A DNA stretch of 64,000 bases from Bradymonas sediminis (GCF_003258315.1 NZ_CP030032.1:1526001-1590000); one strand, 5' to 3'; shown: positions 18,993 through 27,864, numbered from the stretch's first letter. A program made the numbers and translations. The notes: generated by a model not told the origin, from the letters alone.

Positions 18993-19594
18993 GCCAGGGA
19001 CCATCCATACAAAGTCTCACTCGCCGGCTTCGGGATTGCCCGCCGGAGCGCTTTTCTGAGCCCAAAAGCGCGCGCGCGAACGGCATCGCCGTCGAGGCGG
19101 TGGTCGCTGATCTGATGGCCGAACTCGGCGGTGGGCCCATCGATGCTGAAACGCGGGCCGTCTTGAGCGACGCAGCGCCCGAGGTGCGCAATTGGATGCG
19201 CGTTGTGCTGGTCGCGACCTGGCTGCTCTATGACCCGTGGTTTCGCGCGCAGGCCGACCTCGTCGGTGACCCCAGCTTCGCGGCGAGCGCGTTGCGCTGG
19301 ATGCTCGAAGACCTTAGGGCGTTGGCCGGCGTCGTCGCGGCGGACCACTTGGTCGAGGAGCCCTTCGGCCGCGAAGAGTTGGCCCGGCGCTGCCTGATGG
19401 CGCTCGGGTTGCTGCCGCTTGACGAGTCCGCCGAGCAGGCAAAGATTCGTCTGGCCAATCTCGACTCCGTCGCGCGCTATCGGGTGCTTATGGGCTCAGA
19501 GGAGTATCAAAAGACCGCCGAGCGCCACCGCCAAAGAAAGGCCGAATATGAGCGTTCATTGAGGGCTCATGCGGCGCGTTGGACGCGTGAATAG
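18989..19594 (+). CDS. Small partner of the metallopeptidase-VWA protein, copy 2
   Basis: A 201-residue paralog of the protein at 15136, with its ATG overlapping the preceding stop (ATGA), the same arrangement as copy 1. Shared blocks are NWMRVVLVATWLLYDPWFR, REELARRCLMALGLLP and a basic helical C-terminus (KTAERHRQRKAEYERSLRAH). It is the last gene of the operon, and the opposing nadR gene ends 20 nt later. It may pair with the degenerate metallopeptidase-VWA protein. Function unknown. Confidence 0.75.
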   Translation: MSQGPSIQSLTRRLRDCPPERFSEPKSARANGIAVEAVVADLMAELGGGPIDAETRAVLSDAAPEVRNWMRVVLVATWLLYDPWFRAQADLVGDPSFAASALRWMLEDLRALAGVVAADHLVEEPFGREELARRCLMALGLLPLDESAEQAKIRLANLDSVARYRVLMGSEEYQKTAERHRQRKAEYERSLRAHAARWTRE

Positions 19595-19614
19595 GCTCGG
19601 GGCAAAGCTATATA

Positions 19615-20655
19615 TTAGTGTTTTGATGCGCCCGCGGGTTTTGCCTGTGCTAAGCAGCGCTCAACGGCCGCCACCGCGCGCTCGAAGCGCTCTTCCCAAG
19701 TGCCGTGAATGTGCACATAGGGGCGGTCGTTCTCCTCAAGCGTGCGCTTGCATCGCTTGAAGAACGCGCGGCGTTTATCGTGCTCGGGGAAATAGCGCTG
19801 GTTGTCGTCGACCCAGTCCACGTCGACGTCGAGGAGCAGGGTGAGGTCGTAGGTGCGGCGCCTGGCCTGGGCGCTGACCCATTCGGGGCATTTTCCGAAG
19901 AGGACGTCGCTCCAGATCGTGGTGGTCAGGGCGTCGGTGTCGCTAAAGAGGACGCGGTTGGCGCGCGGGGCCAGGGCGTCTTCGGCGGCGGCCTGGCCGC
20001 GGGCGATGCGCTCGATATCCGGGTAGTCACAGTGGCCGTCTTTAAAGTTGAGCAGCGGGCGCGCGTATTCGTGGACGTAGACGGTGTCGAAGTGCCGGGC
20101 GAGGTCGGCGGTGAGGGTCGATTTGCCGGTGGACTCCGGGCCGAAGATGCACACGCGGCGCAAATAATAGGAGCGGACTTCGTCGGGGATAAAGCGCCAG
20201 TTTGCCATCGGGTTTTCGCGAATCGCGGTGCCGCTCACGGGCATAAGTTCGCGGGCCGGGTCGACCGGCACGAATTCGGCGTCTAGCACCTCGGCCAATT
20301 TGAAGCCGTAGTCTTCGGAGGCGAAGACCAGGTCGACGCCGTCGGGCATCGCGCTGAGCACGAGGTTGCGCCAGATGGGCCAGAAGTTGGGATCTTCGTC
20401 GGGGGTCTGCGGGACGTCGTCGGTGATATGGACGACCCGGCAATCCGGGAACATCCGCCGCATCCAATGGTAGCGAAGGGCGCCGTCGATGGGTTCGCGC
20501 TCGAGCGTACAGACTAGGATGGTGAGGTCGTCGCAGTAGTTGCGCGCGAAGTCGGCCAGGTAGCGATGGCCGGCGTGTGGGGGCAAAAATTTGCCCAGGA
20601 TCATGCCCCTTGTGCGCTCAGGGGGCGCTGATTTTCGCGATGCGTTTTCATCCAT
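19615..20655 (-). CDS. nadR: NadR-like NMN adenylyltransferase/ribosylnicotinamide kinase
   Basis: Bifunctional enzyme that phosphorylates nicotinamide riboside and adenylates NMN to NAD. Seen: the nucleotidyltransferase motif GKFLPPHAGH near residue 20, SGTAIRENP (the ISGTxIR-type motif), then a P-loop GPESTGKST starting the kinase domain and a VHEYARPLL block. There is no N-terminal DNA-binding helix-turn-helix, so it lacks the repressor domain of enterobacterial NadR. Start: ATG 20655 has AGGA about 8 nt upstream. An ATG at 20604 that overlaps the pnuC stop (ATGA) is a second possibility and would cut 17 residues before the motif. It lies downstream of pnuC in one operon. Confidence 0.9.
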   Translation of the reverse strand: MDENASRKSAPPERTRGMILGKFLPPHAGHRYLADFARNYCDDLTILVCTLEREPIDGALRYHWMRRMFPDCRVVHITDDVPQTPDEDPNFWPIWRNLVLSAMPDGVDLVFASEDYGFKLAEVLDAEFVPVDPARELMPVSGTAIRENPMANWRFIPDEVRSYYLRRVCIFGPESTGKSTLTADLARHFDTVYVHEYARPLLNFKDGHCDYPDIERIARGQAAAEDALAPRANRVLFSDTDALTTTIWSDVLFGKCPEWVSAQARRRTYDLTLLLDVDVDWVDDNQRYFPEHDKRRAFFKRCKRTLEENDRPYVHIHGTWEERFERAVAAVERCLAQAKPAGASKH

Positions 20656-21221
20656 TCCAATAGTCCTGCGATCGCCAATCCTAAGAAGACGAGATAGAGC
20701 CCGCTGGTGAGGTAGAGGCCTTTGGTCAGATACACGCCAATGGCAATGACGTCGACCACGATCCAGAAGACCCACGATTCGAGGATCTTTTTGCCCAAGA
20801 ACCACTGGGCGATCAAGCTGAGCACGGTGGTCGCAGCGTCCCAATAGGGCAGGCTCGCGTCGGTATAGGTGCTCATCGCGAAGCCCAGGCCGGCGACGCC
20901 TACCGCGCCGACCGCCCAGGCCGCGCCGAATTGAGCTGTGCTCAGCCGGGTCACCTTCGCCTTGCCTCCGTCATCCTTATCTCGCCCGCCGTTGAGCCAA
21001 TAATACCAGCCATAGATCTGCATGAAGATATAGACGATTTGAAGGCCCATATCGGAGTAGAGCTTCGCGTCGTAGAAGATGAAGATATAGAGGGTGACCA
21101 TGACCAGGCCGGTCGGCCAGCACCAGATATTCTGGCGCGTGCTGAACCAGACCGAGGCCAGGCCGGTGATGGTGGCGGCGATTTCGATGGGGCTCATAAA
21201 GCTGAGCAGGGTTTCGAGCAT
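20601..21221 (-). CDS. pnuC: Nicotinamide riboside transporter PnuC
   Basis: A 206-residue inner-membrane protein with about seven hydrophobic helices. Family blocks include WFSTRQNIWCWPTGLVMV, the YSDMGLQIVYIFMQIYGWYYW block and the C-terminal WDAATTVLSLIAQWFLGKK plus VFWIVVDVIAIGVYL. PnuC carries nicotinamide riboside by facilitated diffusion, and phosphorylation by NadR traps it. The frame is open further upstream to 21386, but that part is Pro-rich and repetitive (it is the 46-bp repeat), so ATG 21221 (MLETLLSFMSP) is chosen. It overlaps nadR, forming pnuC-nadR. Confidence 0.92.
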   Translation of the reverse strand: MLETLLSFMSPIEIAATITGLASVWFSTRQNIWCWPTGLVMVTLYIFIFYDAKLYSDMGLQIVYIFMQIYGWYYWLNGGRDKDDGGKAKVTRLSTAQFGAAWAVGAVGVAGLGFAMSTYTDASLPYWDAATTVLSLIAQWFLGKKILESWVFWIVVDVIAIGVYLTKGLYLTSGLYLVFLGLAIAGLLEWMKTHRENQRPLSAQGA

Positions 21222-21319
21222 GGTCTGTGAATCGAAGGCGTTGGGTTGCGCGGGTGTTTTGGGCGCGAGTTTGGTTGGCGTATTATGCCATGGAAAAGAC
21301 GTGGGGGTAAGGGGTGGCC

Positions 21320-21411
21320 TTGGCGGTGAGTCTTGTTCACCGGCCAGGCGAGCTGGCCGGGGTCTTTGGCGGTGGGTCTTGTTCACCGGGCAGGCGAGCT
21401 GGCCGGGGCCT
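21320..21411. repeat. Two tandem 46-bp repeats with nested stem-loops
   Basis: Copies at 21320-21365 and 21366-21411 differ at three positions. Each contains a GGTG/CACC stem and the stem CCGGCCAG-GCGAG-CTGGCCGG (perfect in copy 1 at 21340-21360; one mismatch in copy 2 at 21386-21406). On the minus strand they lie after the lipoprotein stop and upstream of pnuC, so they may terminate or attenuate transcription, or form the pnuC leader. No T-run follows. I cannot match them to the known NAD+-II riboswitch. Confidence 0.75.
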
Positions 21412-22076
21412 CAGTGAATCGGTACGGCCTTCGTCGTGCGAATGGTCATGGTGGAGCCGGCGGGGAGTTCGGCGTTGGTGGTGCCGGTGCCGAGGCTGAT
21501 GGCGGTGCCGGCGCCTGCGCCGAGGATGCCGCCGACCACGGCGGAGCCGACGCTTCGGCCGATGATGGCGCCCAGGGCGATGCCGGTGACGCCGCCGACG
21601 GCTGCGCCGGTGCGCATTTCATCGCCATCCGCGTGGGCCTCGACGCCTGTTTGGGTGATGTCGGCCGACATCGGGTAGGATTGGCCGTCGAAGTTGATCT
21701 GCTGGACATCCAGGCGGATGGCGGCCTGTTCGTTTGCGCTGGTGGAGGGGGCGACGCCGGTGACGCGTCCGGTGACGGTCGCCTGGGCGGGGACGACGAC
21801 TTCACCGGCGGGGGTGACCAGCGGGTTGAGCAGGGTGGCGCTGAAGCTGTCGCCTTCGCGGGTGTCCTGGGTGTCGAGCTTTTGATTGAGCGAAAGCCTT
21901 AGGTCGGTGCCCTCGGGGATCTGGTCGGTGGAGGCGATGGGCTGTTGGGTGGTCTGGACGCCCTGGGAGCTGGTGGCGGTTGCGGTGCGGCAGCCCGGGG
22001 CGAGCAGGGCGAGGGCGGCGAGTAGGGCGGTGAGATGGGAGAGGCGGCGAAGGATATGTTTGGGGTTGCGGTTCAT
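21411..22076 (-). CDS. Lipoprotein with glycine-zipper segment
   Basis: A 221-residue lipoprotein. An N-terminal basic stretch and hydrophobic helix end in the lipobox LAPGC (Cys near residue 29), so it is exported and lipidated. The middle (about 50-140) contains EGTDLRLSLNQKLDTQ and GEVVVPAQATVTGRVTGV, a beta-rich domain seen in other envelope proteins with variable names. The last 80 residues hold a Gly/Ala-rich helix (GGVTGIALGAIIGRSVGSAV) that fits a glycine zipper inserting into or packing against membrane. Function unknown. The stop falls in the 46-bp tandem repeat. Confidence 0.75.
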   Translation of the reverse strand: MNRNPKHILRRLSHLTALLAALALLAPGCRTATATSSQGVQTTQQPIASTDQIPEGTDLRLSLNQKLDTQDTREGDSFSATLLNPLVTPAGEVVVPAQATVTGRVTGVAPSTSANEQAAIRLDVQQINFDGQSYPMSADITQTGVEAHADGDEMRTGAAVGGVTGIALGAIIGRSVGSAVVGGILGAGAGTAISLGTGTTNAELPAGSTMTIRTTKAVPIH

Positions 22077-22140
22077 GGCGAGGACTCCGGTCTAGGGGAA
22101 TGCGCTCAAGCTGAATCTTCCTCCTCTTTGATCTAAGCAA

Positions 22141-22184
22141 CAAAAAGCCCGAAGCAACGCGTGATGCTCGCGTGGCTTTGGGCT
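22141..22184 (-). terminator. Rho-independent terminator of the TPP-enzyme gene
   Basis: Read on the minus strand, the stem AGCCC..GCTT/AAGC..GGGCT plus an inner CGCG pair (22146-22184) is followed by TTTTTG. It lies about 40 nt after the stop of the TPP-dependent enzyme gene. Confidence 0.7.
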
Positions 22185-22224
22185 AAGTGTTTGAGTTTGT
22201 TTGGTTTTTGTGGGCGGTCGCCGC

Positions 22225-23982
22225 TCAGACTGAGATGGAGCCCTCGCGGAAGTCGCTGGGGGCCAGGTGCACGTTGATGAGCACCGGGATTCCCTTTTTA
22301 GCGAGTTTCTGGGCCTTTCTGATGGCGGCGTCGACCTTGGTCGGGTCGTTGACCAGGATTCCCTTGCCGCCGTAGCCCTCGGCGACCTTATGATAGTCGG
22401 TATAGCGCAGGCCGGTGCCGACCTCGTCGCCCAGGATGACGACCTGGTCGCGGGCAATCTGGGCCCAGGAGGCGTCCATTCCGACCACGGCGATGGGGGC
22501 CAGGCCGTGGCGCACGTAGGTGTCGAACTCGGCCAGGCTATAGGCGCTGGAGCCGTCGCCCCACAAGAGCCAGATCTCGGAGTCGGGGCGGCAAAGCGCG
22601 CCGCCCAGGGCGAAGCCGCCGCCGACGCCGAGCGTGCCGAACACGCCCGGGTCGAGCCAGTTGAGGGGCTGTCGGGGGCGAAGCACATACGCCCCGGTGG
22701 CGACGAAGTCCCCGCCGTCCACGGCGATGACGGCGTTGTCGCCCATGAGTTCTTCGAGGCGCTGGAAGAAATAGATCGGGTGGACGAATTCCTCGGCGTC
22801 ATTGGCGCGTGCGGCGATGTCGGCGTTGCGCGCGTCTTCGCGCTTCTGGCAATCGGCGAACCAGGACTTAGATGCGCCCGGCACATTGCCCATATAATTG
22901 GCCAATTCGATGAGGAAGTCGCCCGGGTGCATCTGGAGGCCGATGTCCGGGTTGCGGTTCTTGCGCAGGTCGGACTCGCTGAGGTTCGCCGCGATAAGCG
23001 TGGCCTTGGAGCTGATCTTTCGGCCGTAACCCAGGCGGAAGTCGAAGGGAAAACCGGTGACGATGGCGCAGTCGGTCTTTTTGAGGGCGGCGGTGCGTTT
23101 GTGGAAGAATTGCAGGTCGCTATGGCGCCCGAGCAGGCCGCGCGCGGTGCCGCCCAGCCACACCGGGATGCCCAGGCTCTCGATGGCACGCGCGATCTCG
23201 CGCGCCTGTGCCTGAGTGCGGTTGACCAGGGTTTGGCCGCCGACGACCAGGGTGGGGCGCTCGGCGCGCACCAGGGCGTCGGCCGCGGCCTCGATTTGGG
23301 AGTGAAGGCTGGCCCGAAACGGCAGCTTTACCTCGGGGGGCGACAGGTCCAGGGAGATATGCGGCTGGTGGAATTGGCGCTGCAAATACGCCTTCATGCC
23401 AAGGGCCATGCCCTTGGCGATCAGGGTTTTGGGGTTGCCGAGACCGGCTTCTTCTAAATACCAACCTTTGACGACCTCTTCGGGGTAGAGCAGGTCGATG
23501 GGGACCTCGACAAAGACCGGTCCGGGGACGCCTTCGGTGGCGACCTTGAGGGCTTTACGGATGGTGGGGCCGAGCGCGCGCACCGTGGTGACCCGGGTGC
23601 ACCATTTGGTCACCGGGGTCATAAAGGCCATCTGGTCGATGTCCTGGAGTGCGCCGCGCCCGCGCAGGATGGTGGCGGTGGCGCCGCCGAGGATCAGCAG
23701 CGGGGTCTGGGCCATCTGGGCGTTTTTTACGGCGGTCACCGTGTTGGTGACGCCCGGGCCCGCGGTCACCGCCGCCACGCCGGGTTTGCCCGACATGCGC
23801 GCGGCGGCGTCGGCCGCGAAGACCGCGGTGGCCTCATCGCGCACGTCGATGACCTTGATATCGAGTTGTTTGGCGCCCACCAGAATCGGCGAGATATGTC
23901 CGCCGCAGAGGGTGAAGAGGTATTCGATGCCGCCGTTTTGAAGTTGCTCGGCGATAATCTGTCCACCATCACGCTTCGGCAT
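22225..23982 (-). CDS. Thiamine-diphosphate-dependent enzyme, ILVBL/acetolactate-synthase-like
   Basis: A 585-residue enzyme of the acetolactate synthase/2-hydroxyacyl-CoA lyase superfamily. N-terminal PYR domain with the catalytic Glu in [38 protein letters not shown] and the LQDIDQMAF block. The central domain is followed by a PP domain (about 430-560) with [23 protein letters not shown] and [15 protein letters not shown]. The [20 protein letters not shown] stretch is the pattern of the eukaryotic ILVBL/HACL2 group rather than of biosynthetic IlvB. No ilvN-type small subunit lies nearby. After the GDG motif the usual Asn is replaced (GMDASW), so cofactor binding could be altered. The substrate is uncertain: 2-hydroxyacyl-CoA or pyruvate. 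Confidence 0.85.
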   Translation of the reverse strand: MPKRDGGQIIAEQLQNGGIEYLFTLCGGHISPILVGAKQLDIKVIDVRDEATAVFAADAAARMSGKPGVAAVTAGPGVTNTVTAVKNAQMAQTPLLILGGATATILRGRGALQDIDQMAFMTPVTKWCTRVTTVRALGPTIRKALKVATEGVPGPVFVEVPIDLLYPEEVVKGWYLEEAGLGNPKTLIAKGMALGMKAYLQRQFHQPHISLDLSPPEVKLPFRASLHSQIEAAADALVRAERPTLVVGGQTLVNRTQAQAREIARAIESLGIPVWLGGTARGLLGRHSDLQFFHKRTAALKKTDCAIVTGFPFDFRLGYGRKISSKATLIAANLSESDLRKNRNPDIGLQMHPGDFLIELANYMGNVPGASKSWFADCQKREDARNADIAARANDAEEFVHPIYFFQRLEELMGDNAVIAVDGGDFVATGAYVLRPRQPLNWLDPGVFGTLGVGGGFALGGALCRPDSEIWLLWGDGSSAYSLAEFDTYVRHGLAPIAVVGMDASWAQIARDQVVILGDEVGTGLRYTDYHKVAEGYGGKGILVNDPTKVDAAIRKAQKLAKKGIPVLINVHLAPSDFREGSISV

Positions 23983-24017
23983 ATAAAGGCTCCGTGCTCT
24001 CGGTATAAAGGATCAAC

Positions 24018-25568
24018 TTAATTAAGGGGGTAATCGGTCCAGCCTTCGGTCCAGGGAATCTCGCCGGGGCGGAACGCGCCCAGGTAGACGCCGGTTGGGT
24101 CGAAGCCCTCGGCGACCGGTGGCGGGGTGATCGCGGCGCCGGTGGTATGGGTCGCGCTGGGGACCCAGCTCGGGTTGGTGAGGTCGAAGGGGCGCTCGAT
24201 GCCTGGGTCTTCGCCGAAGATATTATTAAACCCGGGTTGGGTGAAATATGCGACCTGGTCGAAATACTCGCCTTCTTCGGAGCCGCCCGGGTCGGAGTTC
24301 GTGTCGGCATCGGTTCCGCCGGCGTCCTCGCTACCTGCGTCGAGGCCCGCGTCGCCGCTGCCTGGGTCTGCGGGGACCGAGGCGCCGGCGTGAAAATAGC
24401 TGTCGCCGTTGAGGCCAACTTCATAAAAGAGGGTGTGTTGGACCACGGTGTGGCCGTCACGTGCGCCCTGAATGGATGCTTCGTCGGAGACCTCAACGCC
24501 GACGGTGTGGTGTCCCATGATGATGCCATGGGACATGAAGGCGCGCGCGCCTTCTTTAATGTGGGCGCCGCGTTGGATATCGCCGCCGCCCTGACCGCCG
24601 ATAAGCGTATAGTTATAGATCTTGATGTCGGTCAGCGGCTCTGCGGTGTGGTCTTCTTTGAGGCCGCCGATTTCCAAGGAGTTATTGCCCACCGGGTCCT
24701 GTTGGATGGCGAGGAATTGGGCGGTGCCATGCCAGCCGGTGTCGATATCGAAGGGGTCGTCGCCCGCGCGCGTCAGCAGGATATGGCGGATGTCGACAGA
24801 GCCGCCGAAGATCTCGAGGTTGTCGTCGTCGCCCTTGTGGATGTGGACGTAATCGACCGTGGTTTCTTTGCCGCAGCCGGCCAGCGTGAGGCCGTTGAGC
24901 GCGTTGTCACCCTCGACAAAGCCGCCGCCGAATTCGATGCGGGTGTATTTGATGGTGCCGCAATTCCAGTTGTCGTCGGTGCCGCCGACGATGGGCTGTT
25001 GCTCATCGGCGTTGATGCGCAGGTTGAAGTCTTCGCGACTGACCTTGGCCTTGCCGATCAGCGCGACGCCGCCCCAATCGCCCGCGCGGCGACGGCCAAC
25101 CGGCTCGGCGCTGCTGAAGACGATGGGCGCCTGGCGGGTGCCGACGGCCTCAATGCGGGCGCCGGGCAGGGCAACCAGCGCCGCGCCTTTCTCGGCCAGG
25201 ACTTTGGTCCCCGGCTCGATGGTCAGCACGGCGGGACTGGTGATCGTGATGACGTCCTTGAGCAGATAGACCTTGTCTGCGGTCCAGGTCGTGTCCTCGG
25301 CGATGATATTGATCACCGCTTCGGTGGGCGGCGGCTTGCAGATTCCCTCGGTGCAAACCCCGGCGCCGGCGCAATCCGAATCCGTGGCGCACTCGTCGAA
25401 GTCGAGGAGTAGCGAGCAGCTCTGGAGCAGCAGCAACGCCGACATTCCCAGCAGGGTGGGGAGCAAGCGGCGGCCGCGCGCGTGAAGAGTCGACAGCAGG
25501 CCTGGAGAGCAATACGGAAATTCAGAATTATACATCATAATCTCGTCGAGAGATTGGTATCGGGACAT
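24018..25568 (-). CDS. Secreted lipoprotein with parallel beta-helix-like domain
   Basis: A 516-residue exported protein. A long N-terminus precedes a hydrophobic helix ending in the lipobox LLQSC, so one of the internal Met residues (near 11-12) may be the true start; I keep the longest frame. After a Cys-rich stretch (CATDSDCAGAGVCTEGIC) come repeated short strands such as VLTIEPGTKVLAEKG, ARIEAVGTRQAPIVF, GTIKYTRIEFGGG, VDYVHIHKGDDDNLEI and VDIRHILLTRAGDD, as in right-handed beta-helices of the pectate-lyase type. The Asp/Gly-rich stretch DAGSEDAGGTDADTNSDPGG lies within the C-terminal part. Catalytic residues cannot be assigned, so surface binding or polysaccharide attachment is the best guess. 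Confidence 0.75.
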   Translation of the reverse strand: MSRYQSLDEIMMYNSEFPYCSPGLLSTLHARGRRLLPTLLGMSALLLLQSCSLLLDFDECATDSDCAGAGVCTEGICKPPPTEAVINIIAEDTTWTADKVYLLKDVITITSPAVLTIEPGTKVLAEKGAALVALPGARIEAVGTRQAPIVFSSAEPVGRRRAGDWGGVALIGKAKVSREDFNLRINADEQQPIVGGTDDNWNCGTIKYTRIEFGGGFVEGDNALNGLTLAGCGKETTVDYVHIHKGDDDNLEIFGGSVDIRHILLTRAGDDPFDIDTGWHGTAQFLAIQQDPVGNNSLEIGGLKEDHTAEPLTDIKIYNYTLIGGQGGGDIQRGAHIKEGARAFMSHGIIMGHHTVGVEVSDEASIQGARDGHTVVQHTLFYEVGLNGDSYFHAGASVPADPGSGDAGLDAGSEDAGGTDADTNSDPGGSEEGEYFDQVAYFTQPGFNNIFGEDPGIERPFDLTNPSWVPSATHTTGAAITPPPVAEGFDPTGVYLGAFRPGEIPWTEGWTDYPLN

Positions 25569-25702
25569 TCTGGCTTAAACTACCTTGCGTGGGCGTTGTC
25601 GGCAAGTGCTTTGGGGGGAAAGGTCGTTGGGGGCAGAAACGGTTGAAATCCGAAGATAGGAGGCTGGGGTTGGAGGGGATTCAGTAGCGCAGGGTAAGTG
25701 GT

Positions 25703-25741
25703 GCAGCGCGACCGCTCGGGGGAGAGGAGAGGTCGCGCTGC
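25703..25741 (-). terminator. Stem-loop after the first Gly-rich lipoprotein gene
   Basis: GCAGCGCGACC (25703-25713) pairs perfectly with GGTCGCGCTGC (25731-25741) across a 17-nt loop, 19 nt after the stop on the minus strand. It lacks a T-run, so termination would be weak or factor-assisted. Confidence 0.5.
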
Positions 25742-25759
25742 GCCGAAGTGAGGGAAGGC

Positions 25760-27778
25760 TTAGTTGGACGTGCCGAAGGCTTTGACATTCTCCTTCACGC
25801 CGTCGCGGCCGTCGGGGGCGTCGAGGGCTGCGACGCCGACTCGCCTCGCGCCGGCACCACCCGCACCGAATGCTGCGTTGCTGCTGTCGAAGGTGATGCC
25901 GGTCGAGTCGACGGTGGCGCCGTAGGTTGCCAGGCCAATGGCGTTGCCGCCCTGGCCGCCGGCGCCGTTTCCGCCGTGGCCCCCGTCGCCGCCATAGCCC
26001 CCGTCGCCGCCTTTGCCAGCCTTGGGGGAATCGGGGGCATCGCTTGAGGTCGGGGTACTGCTGCCATTTTCTTGTCCGAGGGCTCCGTAGCCCCCATCTC
26101 CGCCGTTACCACCCTTGCCCAAAATCACCCTGGATTGCTCAATATTGATCGCTGCGTCGAGCACAACAATCGCGAAAGAGCTACCGCCAGGGCTACCGTT
26201 TGTGCCCGCGCCCCCGGCGTATCCGCCATCGCCGCCGTCTCCCCCGGCGGTCCCTGCATAGAAGCAGGGAGGAAGCACAGTACAGGAGGAGAGGGTATCG
26301 GTGTGGTGATTGCCGCCCGCACCACCGCCGCCACCGCCGCCGCCGCTGGTCCCGTCGGTTGGGGGCGTGGCCAGCGCCGGAATCCAGGTACCCGTGGCGT
26401 CGAAATTGCCGAGCACACCGTCTGCCGGCAGGATGCCGGGTACGCCAGGGGTTCCCGGCGCGCCTTTTTTGCCCGGCAAACCGGACGCTGCATTCTCGTT
26501 ACATTTATGCTGACCTCCAGAACCGCCAGTGCCGGCGTCTGTGGTGAAATTTTGGCCATGGGAGCCGGGATTCGCACTGCTAGCACCGGCGCCACACTGC
26601 CGGAAGTCGCTGGCCACACCACCGCCACCGCCTTCAGGGGCGGGGGCGCTCGTGAGCTGCGAGCCATCTGCGCCGTCGCTTCCTGCAGTCGCGACGCCGC
26701 CGCGTACCGTGGTACTCTGGAGCGTTAAGCCCGGTGCGTTGAGGGCATAGACCGAGAAGGTCGAAGCGCCGTCATTGGTGGCGTCGAAGCCCTCAATCGT
26801 GAGGTTATCGAGGGTGGTCGGGTTGGTGATGGCCTCGGCTTTGACGGTGATATAGGCCGTGGTCGTTGTGTCGAAATCACTGGCCGCCGCGACAATGGTG
26901 GTGGTCTCATTGGCGATGTCGCGCGCGAAACCACTGGCTTTATATCCGCCGTAGATGCTGATGCCATCTTTCAGGACGAGCGCGCCTTGGTAGGTGCCGC
27001 CGGCGACCTGAATATGATGGCGTCCGTTATCCGCCGCGGCCTGCAGCGCTGCGCTTAAAGTGGCGAGCGGGGCGTCGGGGGTGAAGCCGTCATTTGCCGT
27101 GTCGTCGCCGCTCGGGGCGACGAAGACGATGTCTTCGAGGATGCCGTCGACGCCGTCACAGTTGCCGTCGAGGCCGTCGGCGTCGATGGGGTCGTTCGGA
27201 TTGGTGATCTCACATTCGCAGCCATCGCTTGTGTCGCCGTTGAGGTCAACGAAGCCCTCGAGGCAAAGATTGGAGTCGACCTTGCAAACCCCGCCCGTGT
27301 CGGGGTCCGGCGCGCAAAGGGGCAAATAATTCAGGTTCGTCGCCGTGCAAACGGTCCCGCAGGCGCCGCAGTTTTCGAGGTCGGCGCTGAGGTCGACCTC
27401 GCAGCCGTTGGCCGAGTCGGCGTCGCAGTCGGCGAAGCCGTCGTCGCAGGTCAGGACGCAGGTGTTGGTCGTAGTGTCGCATTCGGCGTTTTGATTTGCG
27501 TTCGATTCACAATCGTCGTCGACCTGGCACGCGGGGTCATCCGGCGTGGTGTCAGCGTCTTCACCGATCGCGTCTGCGTCCTCATTTGTGGTGTCTGGGT
27601 CTTCACCCGCGGTGTCTGGGTCTTCACCTGCGGTGTCGGCGTCTTGGTGGCCTGCATCGGAAACACCAGAGTCGAGCGTGCGGTCGTTTCGCGACGCCGG
27701 CGCGTCGCTGCAACCTGAGAGGGCAAGAAGAGAGATGAGTATCGACAGAGTTAGATGACGACCAGTAATTGTATACAT
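25760..27778 (-). CDS. Large Gly-rich lipoprotein, tandem copy A
   Basis: A 672-residue exported protein: signal peptide with lipobox LALSGC (Cys near 23), an Asp/Glu/Thr-rich linker with repeated EDPDT/EDADT units (about 40-80), Cys-rich modules (CQVDDDCESNANQ, NCGACGTVC, GCECEITNPND and LDGNCDGVDG, the last resembling the DxxCDGxxD metal-binding motif of MopE-like proteins), a DUF1565-like segment (VFVAPSGDDTANDGF and APLATLSAALQAAAD leading to VAGGTYQGALVLKDGISIYG), and a long collagen-like Gly region (GGDGGDGGYAGGAG). The C-terminus ends KAFGTSN. The next gene upstream is a close paralog. Likely a surface or adhesive protein (inference). Confidence 0.8.
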   Translation of the reverse strand: MYTITGRHLTLSILISLLALSGCSDAPASRNDRTLDSGVSDAGHQDADTAGEDPDTAGEDPDTTNEDADAIGEDADTTPDDPACQVDDDCESNANQNAECDTTTNTCVLTCDDGFADCDADSANGCEVDLSADLENCGACGTVCTATNLNYLPLCAPDPDTGGVCKVDSNLCLEGFVDLNGDTSDGCECEITNPNDPIDADGLDGNCDGVDGILEDIVFVAPSGDDTANDGFTPDAPLATLSAALQAAADNGRHHIQVAGGTYQGALVLKDGISIYGGYKASGFARDIANETTTIVAAASDFDTTTTAYITVKAEAITNPTTLDNLTIEGFDATNDGASTFSVYALNAPGLTLQSTTVRGGVATAGSDGADGSQLTSAPAPEGGGGGVASDFRQCGAGASSANPGSHGQNFTTDAGTGGSGGQHKCNENAASGLPGKKGAPGTPGVPGILPADGVLGNFDATGTWIPALATPPTDGTSGGGGGGGGAGGNHHTDTLSSCTVLPPCFYAGTAGGDGGDGGYAGGAGTNGSPGGSSFAIVVLDAAINIEQSRVILGKGGNGGDGGYGALGQENGSSTPTSSDAPDSPKAGKGGDGGYGGDGGHGGNGAGGQGGNAIGLATYGATVDSTGITFDSSNAAFGAGGAGARRVGVAALDAPDGRDGVKENVKAFGTSN

Positions 27779-27864
27779 GATTTGGTTTGCTCCCGCAGAA
27801 TTGGACGAAATATGAGATTGTATCTTATCCTTAGCACTGCTTTAAATGGAAATTAAAGTTTCAT

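Noticed and set aside
22267-23457. Long plus-strand open frame of about 396 codons opposite the TPP-enzyme gene
   Set aside because: It mirrors a well-conserved enzyme on the other strand and has the Gly/Val/Arg-rich content expected of a high-GC antisense frame; no motif or ribosome-binding site.
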